Source: Ditylenchus dipsaci
Lineage: Eukaryota > Nematoda > Chromadorea > Rhabditida > Anguinidae
DNA: 64,000 nucleotides
Direction: 5' to 3'
Assembly: GCA_004194705.1 (NCBI GenBank)
Contig: SADC01001213.1
Location: 186,001-250,000 of the forward strand
Part shown: positions 31,925 through 43,196 of the stretch, in pieces
Numbering within the stretch: position 1 is the stretch's first letter
Layout: each line of letters starts with the position of its first letter
Notes under the pieces: generated by a model
The model's input: the letters and a program-made list of their open reading frames with translations, nothing else
The model's database searches: none
Told to the model about the DNA's origin: nothing
Translations under genes and position numbers: made by a program

Positions 31925-32260
31925 AAAAGTTCGTTCCCACCTAGGGTTCGACACTTTTTTTACTTCTATTTTTGAAAAATTTCATCAAATCTGATTTTCA
32001 GTCTTATCAGAAATGTCGTAAGGATTCCGATTTCATCGGTCGGTTTTGTGAATAGCAACAGTTGGCCGAAAAGACCCGCACCTTTCGATATTAGTATCCT
32101 TTTTTTGAAAATTATGCTAAACTGTATCGAGAGGCGCGGGTCTTTGCGGCAAAACTCTTAGCATTTACAAAAAGACTGGCAAAATCTGAATCCTTGTGAT
32201 AATTCGGATAAGACTGAGGAATCAGATTTGGTAAACGTTTTCAAAATAGAGGTGATAAAA
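31925..32260. mobile_element. degraded pogo-like palindrome, member E
   Basis: It carries the family core (AAGTTCGTTCCCACCTAGGG, TTCGACACTTTTTT) on the left. A central palindrome GACCCGCACCTTTCGATA against TATCGAGAGGCGCGGGTC follows, and then a decayed inverse core. The tips are not recognisable. Confidence 0.55.
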
Positions 32261-32419
32261 GTGACCGTGGGTCATAAAATAACCCCTCCCTAAAAAAGGG
32301 TCTTTAGGCCCTTTACTTACCATACTATGATAGAGCGAAGATTTTTGTGTGTGTCTGTAATTTAACTTATCAAAAACAATCGAATAAAATTTTTTTTTCC
32401 CTTTCAGTATTTTTTCTTT

Positions 32420-32452
32420 GAATATAAAAATACCGGTATTTTGCCCAACCCT
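32420..32452. repeat. single end of a TAGGGTTG-type element with ATACCGGTAT word
   Basis: Read on the minus strand this is TAGGGTTGGGCAAAATACCG followed by GTATTTTTATATTC. The TAGGGTTG opening is that of the word-array hAT elements, and the palindromic word here is ATACCGGTAT. The other end was not found. Confidence 0.4.
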
Positions 32453-33139
32453 AGGAAGGAACACAAGTTTACAACTAAAATGTCTATCAGCAAAAGCAGA
32501 AAGAAAATTTTAAATCCTAATCGAAAAATTTAACTAATAAACATTTAAAATTGTTTGCTTGTCAAAAACCTCAAGAATAAATTTGTGTAACACAAGCTTT
32601 AAAAAGAACAGAAAATAACAGAGAAATGTGAATTAATAACATGTTTGAGTATAGCTTGGGAATTTAGATGAATGGAATAGCTAACCATCTCCATAGCAAC
32701 TTTAGCCAATAATTAAAAACCGCAGATTCCACACAAAAATTGACAAACGAAGAGGTTTTAATGAATGCTTTTTCCTGGAATAGCATAGCCTATATTTATT
32801 CCTTAAATAGCCGACAAATTGTGGAAGAAAAACGGAACACCGATGCTAAGCGTGCTTTAAAAGCTTTCCCATACCTCTTTTGCAACTAATAATGTTAAAC
32901 AGAAAAAATTCAAAAGTTTAATCACTCAGTGATCTAAATATAGTATTACAAGGTTGATAAAGTGCCCTACAGCCGCCTTGTTAGAAAAGAAATTAGTCGA
33001 TATCAGGAGTCGTAACTGAAAAGTACGTTATGTAGCGTGTAAATTATAGGGAGAGTCGATCTTTTTCAAGTCATCACAGCCAGTAAAATTTGACAATTTT
33101 CGGGTGCTGGTGTTGGTGTCCAGCGCTGTTTTTGTAAAT

Positions 33140-33416
33140 GATTGGTGTCAGCATTTAGCTATGATACCCACCGTCAGACTCTCGCCATATGGAACATTGA
33201 CACAGGCACCAAAGTTTTTTCTTCAGCTGCCGACGTATTCACTCATTTGGCACTGGTTCGCACACCCAACGCAAATTTTCCGCAGGCCTGGAGCCAGTGT
33301 CCAGTACCTTCCAGGGAGTCTAGGTACCCTCAGAGTGTTAGGGTTACTGGCTGTGCACAGGTCCAAAATATCCATGCCCACTTTACCTCCCGGAACTGGC
33401 CCCGAGCAAGCCGGTA
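33140..33416 (+). CDS. GC-rich exon candidate, possibly WD40-like
   Basis: One open frame reads VSAFSYDTHRQTLAIWN, then IDTGTKVFSSAADVFTHLAL and on, and ends at a good donor (CCG|GTAAGT at 33416). The first 40 residues have the strand and turn spacing of a WD40 repeat (…LAIWNIDTG…), but one repeat is weak evidence. GC content is clearly above the flanks. No partner exon was found before the transposon at 33655. Confidence 0.3.
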
Positions 33417-33901
33417 AGTTGAGCAATACAGATTTCCGTAACTAGGGCACTCAGCAGCTACTTTAGGTTCTCAGTAGTTTAGGTTTAGGTCAGTTTAGGT
33501 TTCGGTGATTATAATATCCAGTGTACATCCCGTATAACATCCAGATAGTTTGTGTGTCTTTTCGACGCCTAATTCAGCTGATTAGGGTACTTTCCAGGCC
33601 GGACAGTTAATTTTTCAAATGGAACTTTCACGAAATAACAATCTTTATACAGTACCTGGTGTAACGAAAGTTCCCGGACAAGTTTTGAGCTCACTTTAAA
33701 AAAAAAATTTAACGATGAGAAAATTCCAAAAAAATAGGTTTTGTAGTCCTGAATCTTTTTTTCAAATGACATATTGCTTTTAGCTTGACTATTTTGGCTC
33801 CAAACACTTGTCTGGTCATTTTGAGTAGGGTACCAACAATTTTATCACTTTAACTGGTCAAATGTTTCATTGTATTTTAAGCGTCACTACAAAATTTTAT
33901 A

Positions 33902-36451
33902 GGTTGAAATACTTTTCGACCCTGAAATGGCGCTTTTTCTGCCGCAAATGGCACTTTTCCTGCCGGAAATTTGATTCTGCCGGAAATGGCACTTTCCTGC
34001 CGGGTTTTGATCTTTATTGTCTAATTTGCTATTTATTGCCTATACTTACAGAAACAAGATGACGAAGGACTGGCAAACACAAACTACATGCACGACGAAG
34101 GAGCAACTAGACGAGTGGAGGGCTCAGCAAGGCGGAAATGGCAGAGGTGAGAATACTTATATTATATGAGGTTTATCAGATGAGTTTTAACGCTTCTTTT
34201 AGCAGAGAGACCTACTCCGGCGAGAAGTGGAAATGCGAGATGTTCGTCTGCAAGTTTCCAGACCACGCCCATCCTGGCGTCTACAGCTGCCCGGCCGTGA
34301 TGCGCATCCGCACAAAGACATATCTCTCCGAGGCACTCATACAAACGGCGCGAGATCACAACGACCACTGACCAGTGAAGGATAAAGGCCTCAACGTGCA
34401 GATAAAGGAGCAGATCACAAAGACAAGACTGCCGGACAGATTTGCAAGGAGATCCAGGTAGCGACTTTGATTAGATAGCCATTTCTGCACAATGCTTTTT
34501 CAGAAGGAGCAGGCCAAGCAAGGTTCGAGCTGCGTGGACTGAAGATTCCGACAAATACACAAATCGAGAAGCAGAAGCAAATACTCGAGAGAAGGATGGT
34601 CACACCGCGCAACTCAGCCTGGAGGACGTAGAAGCGCTCTACGAGGACAACAGAGCCATCCCGGAGGAGGAAGACATTCCCTACTGCAGCGGATTCGGCA
34701 AGCAAGAGGTGCCCAAGAAAGACGGCGAAGCTGGCGAGATGGAGTGGCAATTCTTCCTGATCTTTACGACGCCCCGCCTAATGAAGAAACAGCACGGCTC
34801 GCTCATCATCCAAACCAACGCCACGTACAAGCCAACTTGCTCGGCTATCCGGTGCTCGTAAGTCCTTTAATCATTGACTCTTTATCCTATTCTCGTCTTC
34901 TCATTTTTCAGGTTGCTGGTTTCTCCGACGCGAACAAGCGATTCCACCCCACGACCATTGGCATCTGCACCTCTGAGAGCAAGTTCTCCTACGCGGGCCT
35001 TCTAACCGCCATCAAGTACGCCGACCAACTGCGAACCTACGTGCCTAGAATGGTGGTCCGAGATGCCGATGCATCCATCACAGCCGGTAGGTCAATTTTA
35101 TTCTATTTATTGATCTATATTGATATGCTTTTTAAGCCCGAAGAGAAGTCTGACCAAAAGCTACGGATCGGCTTTGTTTCTTCCACGTCATGCTGCAACT
35201 GGGAAAGGAACTTCCGAAGGTGTTCGCTCACGCCGATTCTGTACTAGAGATCCAGGATGACCTTCGCCTACTCGCCGAGCCCGTTCTGATGAGGAGCACG
35301 CCATCGGTAGACATTCATAGAGTTAGCATACATAAGAATTATAACAATGGAAAGATTGGTTTTAGGATCCAGAACGCTGCACCGCCATTGGACTGAGAAG
35401 TGGGAGCGGACAGAGCGCATCTTTACCGGCCTGGAGAAATTAATCGGATCCTGTTTTGCCCGCAACACCTACAATCAGTGGTTCTACCAAAACGGCCCAG
35501 AGAGTGGAAACGATGAGCATCACGACTAACATGCCACCGAAGGGATGAATTCGTTACTGAAGTCTCGATACACACAGAGGGCGCTTTAAGGCTTCTCAGG
35601 CACCTCCTTCAACTGATGCAGATCGTGGGTGACTAGAGCGAGGACACCGAACGTCAGGTAAGATCTTTCTAGCATTTAGAATCGATAGATATCATAGTTA
35701 ACAAGCGTTTAGGTGCCAGCCGGATCGACCAAAGCCCTACAAGCAATCTGCGCAAGGGGATCGTGAAGTTGCGAGAAAAGAAGCGACCCTTCGTCGACAT
35801 CAAGCAGGGTTATTGGCTGACTCCTTCGGCGAGCTACCAGGCGAATGTGAGCGAGCAGAAGCCGGCGATCGAGCAGATGTGGCGCGAACTCAACGAGGCG
35901 ACTACTGTGGATCACGCGAGAGATCAGAACTTCACCTTCCCTAGCTGGCAATGGTACAAGGAGCATCGCGAATCTTTCTATGAGCTGAAGCGCCACTACC
36001 TTTACGACAATTTCCTCAGCTGTACCTGCCCGGTGGGGATCACGGATGTGCCTTGCAAACACGCGGTGCTGAAGATGGAAGAGCTCAAGCTGATCCCGCC
36101 TAGAACAACGCCGCTTCAGAAACCAAGAAAGAGAGGGAGGACGCGCCAAGTAGGAGGAGCATTGAGGACGACGTGACTTGTTATTTTGTTATTTGGACTT
36201 GACTTGGTGTTGACTTGTTAGTGGTTCGAATAAAGCTTGAATATGAAAGATTTTATGGCATTCTCTCTGTTCTCCTTTGTTCTTATAAGGTATTTGAGTG
36301 TACCATAAGTATAGGCAATAAAATAGCAAACTAGACAATAAAAGATCAAAACCGGCAGGAAAAGGGCAAAACCCGGCAGGAAAAGTGCCATTTCCGGCGG
36401 AATCAAATTTCCGGCAGAAAAGCGCCATTTCAGGTTCGAAAAGTGTAACAA
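33902..36451 (+). mobile_element. MULE DNA transposon
   Basis: Inverted ends share ACTTTTCGA, CCTGAAATGGCGC and several TTTTCCTGCCGG words over about 130 bp. Flanks read roughly AATTTTATA on the left and AATTTATAA on the right, compatible with a decayed 9-bp duplication. The interior carries a seven-exon transposase. Its exons are near 55% GC in an AT-rich neighbourhood. Confidence 0.75.
34059..36176 (+). pseudogene. MULE transposase, seven exons, decayed
   Basis: Exons 34059-34146, 34203-34457, 34504-34857, 34912-35086, 35137-35306, 35366-35657 and 35713-36176 have GT..AG borders and introns of 45-60 nt. A FLYWCH-like zinc finger comes first (KWKCEMFVC … DHNDH). The RNase H-fold region follows: LIIQTNATYK (first Asp now Asn), GFSDANKRFHPTTIGICTSE, PRMVVRDADASI and LCFFHVMLQLGKEL. 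A SWIM zinc finger ends it: CTCPVGITDVPCKHAVLKME (CxC…CxH intact). At least three frameshifts and in-frame stops (for example after DHNDH and EHHD) show decay or sequence error. Codon GC is unlike the host genes, which may indicate horizontal origin. Confidence 0.8.
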
Positions 36452-36467
36452 CCAATTTATAACCTTG

Positions 36468-36725
36468 TCTAGAGCATCTGAAGTGCTACAAAACACATAT
36501 TCCGGAACGATTTTGAAAATCTGAGTGTTGAGATATGGCCTTTTGGAAAAAATCAATTTCTTGAAAAAATGACCAAAATCCGAAAAATTGGCAAAAACTT
36601 TCATTTTGGTCATTTTTTCAAGAAATTGGTTTTTTCCAAAAGGCCATATCTCAACACTCAGATTTTCAAAAATCATTCTGTAATATGTGTTTTGTTGCTC
36701 TTGATCTGCACTACAACAAGGTGAT
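36468..36725. mobile_element. ~255-bp palindromic MITE in the right arm of the Tc1-type element
   Basis: A near-perfect palindrome with GAGTGTTGAGATATGGCCTT on one arm and its inverse on the other lies between two phrases continuous in the left arm of the outer element. It therefore inserted after the arms formed. Tips are about CTTGT and ACAAG. Confidence 0.65.
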
Positions 36726-36999
36726 AAAATTTTGTAGTGACGCTCAAATACAATGAAACATTTGACCAGTTAAAGTGATGAAAATGTTGGTAACCTTCTC
36801 AAAATGACCAGACAAGTGTTTGGAGCCAAATGGTGACTTATCCAAAATAGTCAAGCTGAAAGCAATATGTCATTTGAAAGAAGAGATTCAGGGCTACAAA
36901 ACCTATTTTTTGAAATTTTCTCATCGTTAGTTTTTATTTAAAAAGTGAGCTCAAAATTGTCCGGGAACTTTTGTTACACCAGTTATTAACAACTTCTAA

Positions 37000-37290
37000 A
37001 TAGTATTCGGCATGTGTGTCCTATTTTTTATAAATTTAAATTTAACTGTCAACCTCCAGGCATTTAAGGTAGCCTCCAGGCAGTTAGAGTATGATTCACC
37101 GCTTGGGTATCCTCCAGGTGAATGAAGTAGCGCTGATCAATTTACGATGCTTCTAGGCAGTTAAGGTACTCTACAGGTGATTAGAGTAGCCTCTGTATAG
37201 ATTAGGGACCCTACAGGTAAAGCTATATTGTAGGTAGTTAGAAACCTTGAGGTGGTTGTGTATCCTTCAGGTGGCTAGAGCACCCCTTCG
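37000..37290. repeat. degenerate minisatellite, CAGGTGGTTAGAGTA type
   Basis: Repeats of about 20-25 bp around CCTCCAGGCAGTTAGAGTA and CAGGTGGCTAGAGCACCC run through this stretch. Similar decayed arrays lie at 19205-19275, 33430-33500 and 37735-37815, and an inverse-sense C-rich version at 48050-48310. Confidence 0.55.
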
Positions 37291-37309
37291 TACCAAAAAC
37301 TTAAGTCGC

Positions 37310-37434
37310 TAATTCAAAATTTGGAAAGGGCTACAAAACTGTATAAAATGAATTTTGTTTCGCCATAACTTTTGTTTAAAAAATATTAGGTTTAAAATCC
37401 ATACCGAACTTTTGGGACACCAGTTACTATATAA
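37310..37434 (-). repeat. single end of an ACTGGTG Tc1-type element
   Basis: On the minus strand it reads ACTGGTGTCCCAAAAGTTCG after TA, like the ends at 24956 and 36983. The partner end is not in the flanking kilobases. Confidence 0.5.
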
Positions 37435-37439
37435 AGATG

Positions 37440-38675
37440 GAAATGAAGCTCTGTAACGCTTTTTCGGGTTTCTTGCTTTCCAGTCGTGTTTTTCAGCGCT
37501 TTCCACCCCCGTATGTATATCTTATTCTGGTACAGCTCGACGAGGTGCATCTTTTGCGCTATCGTACAGACTTCGCGCACGGTGCTTTTATTGGTCTATA
37601 ATACAAAAATAAACCTACATAAGGCAAGTTGTTGGGGTCACAGGTTCAAATTCTGGTGGTAAAACATCTTTTTTAAGTGAAAGTAGACTTCAAAAGTCAT
37701 AAAAGCGTTAGTGCCAATTATGATTGCTAAGAAAAGCGCCAAGTAGCCAGGTGGTGGATACTCTAGGTGGTATTATCCGGGTGGTAGGTACCCAAGTAGT
37801 GGTACTAGTAAGGTTGGCAGCCCTCCCTCACCCTCGAAAAAATTGGCTACCCCCCCCCAATTTCTATAAAAAAATTTCAAAATACATATATCCGCCCTGG
37901 TTTTCTCAAACAAGTTTTGAAAAAAATGCTAGGTCTTGTTAAATAAATTTTTTCAATAACCTAAAAAAGTTGTTAATTAGTTTTTATTTTTAGCAACAGA
38001 GGGAATAACTTTAAAAAAAACTAACAAAGTTCGTAAATTGACCCGAATTGATCTCAGAAATAGCACAGGCACAAGCGTACCCAAGATTTTCTGACGGGAG
38101 AAGGCTAAATAAGCTAAAAGTCCTGACGGGGATGGGCCTATAGCCCGGCTAGCCCCCTCCCTGGGTACGATTATGAGCACAGGGTCAATTTTTCGATTTT
38201 CGTGCATTCGATAATCAGCATATCCTGTTAGCTTGCGCAACAACTCCAAAAAAATCTTTGAATAAAAAAAATTTAAATTGTTTTTGATTTTTACCAGTTT
38301 TTTTTACTTTCCCAATTTATAAAGTTGTATTTCGGTAGGTGAATGCGATGCTGGGTAAAAACAAAAGAAACACGAAAAATATGTTCATACATTTTGGTAT
38401 AAGATGTTGAAAATTAAAAAAACAGAAAAAAAATTTATGTGGAGACAAACTCCCTACTCAGACCAAAAATCAAATATAATTTTGTCAAATTTTCTAAAAA
38501 TTTCGGATGGTTATCAATATATGAAGCGCTCTTATTTTGGCTGATTTTTCGCAGGCTATCTGCGATGAGCCAGCCCCCCACACACATGAATTATATCATC
38601 TTTAAAACGATAATAAAACTTTGAAAGAGCACAGCCGGAATTTTCGTTTAAACACGGAATTTTAGTCAAATTTGT
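37440..38675. other. intergenic stretch, nothing recognised
   Basis: Contains a B-box-like phrase (CAGGTTCAAATTCTGGTGG) near 37641, which may be a SINE relic, and a GGTGGTA minisatellite at 37735-37815. No gene is supported. Confidence 0.4.
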
Positions 38676-38683
38676 TAATGGCT

Positions 38684-39042
38684 TGTTCACGTTATTAGAG
38701 TTAGAGTTCGAGAATTTGGTTACGTGAATACCTCCGATTCTAACTCTAACTCGAACTCTAACTCGAGGTGTTCATGTACCTAGAGTTAGAGGTTGATTTG
38801 AGGTGTTCATGTATATAACTTGGATTTTCTTTTAGTGAAATCACAAAAAACTAACTTTCAGTGGCTTTAGACGGCTTTGGAGTGAGATTCTGAGCTATCT
38901 AAGCTATTTACATAAACATTTTCAAGCTCGACCTCTAACTCTGACTCGATGTACGTGAACACCATCGAGTTCGAGTTAGAGTTCGGATTTTTGAGTACAT
39001 GAACACCTCTTACCCGAACTCTAACAACGTGAACAAGCTATA
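38684..39042. mobile_element. palindromic element with AGAGTTAGAGTTCG words
   Basis: The ends are CTTGTTCACGTT and AACGTGAACAAG. Both arms and the inner sequence repeat CTAACTCGAACTCTAACTCG-type words at least eight times. No transposase remains. The target duplication was not resolved, so the superfamily is unknown. Confidence 0.65.
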
Positions 39043-39542
39043 AGTGAATTGAATTTGAATTACTCGCAATTGGTCTCAATCGGAATTCGAAAACTTTTCT
39101 TGTACCTTGCAAACAAATGAGTAGGGTTGTCAAACGTTCGAAATTTTCGAACGTTCGATTCGAAATTTTCGAACGTTTGATTCGAAGTTTGAATCATACA
39201 ATTTTCACATGTTCGATTTATAAAGTTCTGATTATTTCGAATTCAAGCTTCGAATCTGACATTTATTCCATGCTAGTTGTATGATTCTGTAAATGTTCTT
39301 GATGCTTTTATTTTAACAGTTTATGCCGAGCGACGTTCGGGCAACTTTTGTAAAAAGGGCGACAAGGCAGTTTGCAAGTGTGATGCTGAATATTCGCTTG
39401 GAAAAAGCGGAGCCACAACAAATCTATCTTCTTATCCACAATCTGCAAACATAACGAAGCTATGGTAAAATTCGATGGTCCAAGCGCGAAGAAGGCACGA
39501 ACGGAAACACTCCTTCAATATTCAGTCCGAATTACTCGAAAG

Positions 39543-40866
39543 TAGATATGGAAAGATGGAATCAGGACGGATTTCAGGACAGGATTTTTGGGTTTAGTCA
39601 AAACCAGGATCAGGACCAGGATTTTGAAAAAACAAAAACAGGATCCTGGTCAAAAACCAGGATTTTTGTTAAAAATTCCAAACTACCAGCAAAATTTTTA
39701 TCGACATTTCCTACGTTAATTACATTTAGCAAGAAATGTGTTCTTTCATTGAATCAGACTTTGACAGATATAGAAGGAAGAATTCCATCTGGTCGGTTCG
39801 TCCTGCAAGCAAAAATTCTCCATTTATGTCTCAGTATAATTTGGAATCAATATTAAACCTGTTTTAGAGAATGTTCAGGAAGATTTTAGAGCTGTTTGCA
39901 AATGTTTGAGACAATCCCGAGCCAAAAGAGAGTGCTTGAAGTGTCCTATCAGTGCTCCGCATCGCTTCAAATCGCCGAAACGTCTTTTTCCTCGAATATC
40001 ACTTTGTTCACGACCAAGTTCAACTTGTGAGCACCACAGTCAGCGTGACGAAAACTTCTGTTTCAAAAGCCTAAACAAACATGTACACTGACGTCACCTT
40101 GATAAGCAATCAGTAGCTTGCGCATATTGGCACCTTCATCGCTCAAGAAGGAGCTTGAACGCTGGCTGGTCGACGATCGAGAACGGCAGATTAGCGCAAG
40201 CGATGAGATGGACAACCTTCTTGTCCGACGACGAAAGCTCTCCTAAAGAAACACAAAAGGCAATAAAAAGAAACAAAGAAAATGTATTAAAAAATCTATC
40301 TTTTGGCAAAACCCTGATAAACTTCTCCAAGAAATTCTTCTGCGATGCCTTTTTTCCTCGAGTTCCTTGAGCTTGGCAGCGTATTCCTCATGCGTTTTTG
40401 AGTGCACGAAAAGACCCTTTGTCGACCCGTTAGCCATCTTGATTGTTTTGTAGCACACTCGGCATTTTGCTTCTGTAACAGACACTTGTCGAGAAGACCG
40501 ATGCTCCAGACAATGCTCATCTGAAAACAAGATCAGGAACAAAATGGCAATGTTTTTTCGAGAAATGTAATGTCGAGAAATTGCAGAAAATAACACTTCA
40601 AAACCAAAGATTGTGTTCCAAACGAATGAATGAAAATATCCGAATTAAAAATGCAAAAGTAATTTCGATTAAAATTGTCGTTTCAAGATTTTGTTTGAAA
40701 AGAATAACATTTATATTTACAAAATTCAACGACCAGGATTGGCCAAGATACCAGGACCAGGATTTTTAGTCTGGACCAGGATCAGGACCAGGATTTTACT
40801 TTATTATTAAATTTTGACCAGGACGGACCAGGACCAGGACAGGATCCTGTCCTGTTTCCGTCTCTA
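39543..40866. mobile_element. second hAT, inserted in the first, with CAGGACCAGGATTTT arrays
   Basis: The ends are TAGATATGGAAAGATGG and CCGTCTCTA (inverse TAGAGACGG). A perfect 8-bp duplication CTCGAAAG flanks it (39535-39542 and 40867-40874). Both subterminal zones are arrays of CAGGACCAGGAT words. The transposase is on the minus strand. It is younger than its host element. Confidence 0.9.
40130..40600 (-). pseudogene. hAT transposase of the inner element, partial
   Basis: The minus strand first encodes a BED-type finger (AKCRVCYKTIKMANGSTKGL then FVHSKTHEEYA, CxxC and HxxxxH) and, after an intron-like gap, SSSDKKVVHLIACANLPFSI followed by VDQPAFKLLLER, a hAT N-terminal signature. The catalytic and dimerisation domains are lost. 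Confidence 0.7.
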
Positions 40867-42086
40867 CTCGAAAGTATGACATTCAAAAAAAATTCAATTT
40901 TATTAACCTAATTTATTAGATTCAAACGGATAATTTGAGAAATGATGTGCTGAAGCTGATTGTTCAACATAATTTGCCGTACTCGATTGCTGAATCGCCG
41001 TTTCTTCGAGCCAAAGTTACCAACGCCAAACCCGGATTATCATGGCCATGATGACATATTTAAATGATGGCAAAAGAATTCTCCAAAATTTCCTCATCTC
41101 GCAATTTTGGCTCATGAATACTTGTCCATTTCGTTATGCAGCGTTGCATCAGAAAGGTGTTTTCCAAAGCTTCTCTTCGCTAACTCTCTTCGATCCCGTT
41201 TACCAAAAGATGCTGCAGCCAACCTTCTTCACATCAAAACCGGGCTGGCGGATTCAGCACTAGAGGATGCCACAAGCAGGAATACTGAAAACCCGGAAGA
41301 ATCATCAATATTTTAAATGGAAAAAATTCCGTAGATGTCGAAGAATATTGATTGATTTGGTTGTTATAGTTTAATAAAGGTCACGAAATTATGACTAAAA
41401 TTATAAAAATATCTGGTAAAAAGTTCTAAATTTCCCTAATTACACGTTCGATTCGAATTCAAGAATTTTCGAATCGAACGTTTGGTTCGAAGTTTGAATT
41501 CGAAATTTTCGAATCGAACGTTCGGTTCGAAGTTCGAGTTTGAAATTTTCGAATCGAACGTTCGGTTCGAAGTTCGGGTTCGAAAATTTTCGAACGAACG
41601 TTCGGTTCGAAGTCGAACGTTCGAAAAAATCTCGAACATTTGACTCGAAGTTCGAAATCGAACGTTCGATTCGACAACCCTACAAATGAGGCTATTGTAT
41701 GTGAAATTATTTGGTCTGCGAATTGAGTTTGAAAAAATCGTGGTTGGTCCCTCACGGAATTTGAAAAATATTGATATTTTAATAATTTAATATTTCTATT
41801 GTATGTAAATCGTGCCATTTATCGGGTGCGACAAGACTAAAAATACGATTACACCCACCAAAACCCCAATGCCCGGGTGTATACCACATGACCAGGGGGA
41901 TATGCATCTGGCCAGCTAGATATCCAGCTGAATGACCTGAAAAATCAATTTTTAAAAAACAAAAGTATAGAAGGCGGGACCAGGACAAAACCCAGATTTT
42001 TTAATGGCCTCATTTTCTTTTTTCGAAAATGCTTCTATAAACAGATCGACCAAGCTGAAAACAAATCTGGCCTCAAAATTGGTATA

Positions 42087-42257
42087 CAGTCGAACCTCGA
42101 TAAGCCGACACCCCAAGGGACCGAACTCAGGGTGTCGGCTTATCGAGGTGTCGGCTTATCGGGGTGTCATTTTCCTTAAAGTGTCGACTACCTGGCCAAA
42201 TCAAGTGTCGACAGGGTGTTGGCTTATCAAGGATGTCGGCTTATCGGGGTTCGACTG
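42087..42257. mobile_element. 171-bp pogo-like palindromic MITE
   Basis: TA-flanked ends are CAGTCGAACCTCGATAAGCC and its inverse. The inner sequence repeats GTGTCGGCTTATCGAGG words. It is too short to contain the core of the larger family members. Confidence 0.85.
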
Positions 42258-42259
42258 TA

Positions 42260-43190
42260 TGTCAATTGAAAAATGAACTTTCCTGAGAATTTTATTAGTA
42301 GGTGTTTAAAAAAAATTTTCGCGATTTTTTAGGTTTTTTTTCACCGAATCTTTGACTGATTTTCTAAACTCTGCGAAAACAATTCCCGACACATGATTTT
42401 TAACTTTTTACGGTGTCTTTAGGGTTTTAATGAATTCATACAGAAATTCAATAATTGGAATTTTTTTCAAAGCGGGCACTAATTGTGAATGCGTTGGCAT
42501 GCCTACCTGAATGCGTATTATCTTGTTAAAAACTGGTTGTTTTAGCTCAAATTAGCCTAATTTTAGCTTTAATATGCAATATATTGGCTGTTAAAGGCTT
42601 AAACACACTGAGAAATTTTATCGATTGGTCGGTAATTTACCGGTAATTGGATTTTTTTAACGGCAAAAGATTTTCACCGGTAAATTTCACAGCCTTTATT
42701 TCAAAAGTATCCACTTTGGTATACCCAAGACCTTTTCTTACTTTTATTGAAAATGCAATGATGAATGTAACTAAAAAAGCACAAGATTTAAATGGAAGTC
42801 AGAAAAATAGAAAAAATTCTAAATTTTATTCGGTGTAATAGAAATGCTAAAGAGTAAAAACAAACAAGGAATTGTACATTACTCTGAATGTTTAGCACCT
42901 CCCTTTGTTTTGCATTTGCCCTTTTCCGAAGGCTTTATTGGTGGTGAGACATGGATGGTTGGGTAGTGGATGTGCCTTTCATCAATAATTTAGGAGCCCT
43001 GGAATTGATTATGAGCACTAAATCTGAGACATAACATGTATGCATTGCCAATGAGTTAAATACAGCTGCATTGTTGGTCTGACAACCATTTATTCTCATG
43101 TGCAAATAAAATTATTAAGTGCAAAGCTAATGTGAATCATAATTTTCTTGAAAATTATGAAAACCAATTTCATGTTAAAACAAGATGTTG
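42260..43190. other. intergenic stretch, possible C-terminal exon on minus strand
   Basis: On the minus strand near 42985-42885 a short open block reads PPIKPSEKGKCKTKGGAKHS and stops. It could be a last exon, but has no clear partner. A word ATTTACCGGTAA occurs at 42632-42700. Nothing else is supported. Confidence 0.25.
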
Positions 43191-43196
43191 TTTATA

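Larger units (their letters stand above)
33655..36983. mobile_element. Tc1-type palindromic element, host of a MULE
   Basis: The outer ends (CCTGGTGTAACGAAAGTTCC on the left, inverse at 36983) are flanked by TA and extend as ~250-bp inverted repeats. Shared phrases include GCGTCACTACAAAATTTTAT in both arms. The tip resembles the Tc1/mariner element at 24956. The MULE at about 33902-36451 lies between the arms, and a third palindrome (36468-36725) lies in the right arm only, so three insertions are stacked. Confidence 0.65.
39316..41316 (+). pseudogene. hAT transposase, split by insertion
   Basis: The first part (39316-39470) is a BED zinc finger (GDKAVCKCDAEYSLGKSGAT, then TNLSS, with the second half one frame away as KHNEA). 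After the inserted element, an exon from 40920 encodes RNDVLKLIVQHNLPYSIAES. The C-terminal dimerisation part (41107-41316) has SVASERCFPKLLFANSLRSR and LLHIKTGL. Large parts of the catalytic domain are missing. Frame breaks and the insertion make it inactive. Confidence 0.75.
39122..41682. mobile_element. hAT element with TTCGAACGTTCGA word arrays
   Basis: The tips are TAGGGTTGTCAAACGTTCGA and GTTCGATTCGACAACCCTA, flanked by a perfect 8-bp duplication CAAATGAG (39114-39121, 41683-41690). The right arm (about 41447-41660) is a tandem array of four or five ~40-bp units, each with TTCGAAnnnTTCGAA words. The interior encodes a plus-strand hAT transposase, interrupted by a second hAT at 39543-40866. 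Without the insert it is about 1.2 kb. Confidence 0.9.

Noticed and set aside
34744..35247. A separate 167-codon gene
   Set aside because: It runs through two introns of the MULE transposase; only its spliced parts match the transposase.
38684..39042. CRISPR array, because of regularly repeated words
   Set aside because: The words are self-complementary, irregularly spaced and lie in inverted arms; the same holds for the TTCGAACG and TAGTCG arrays.
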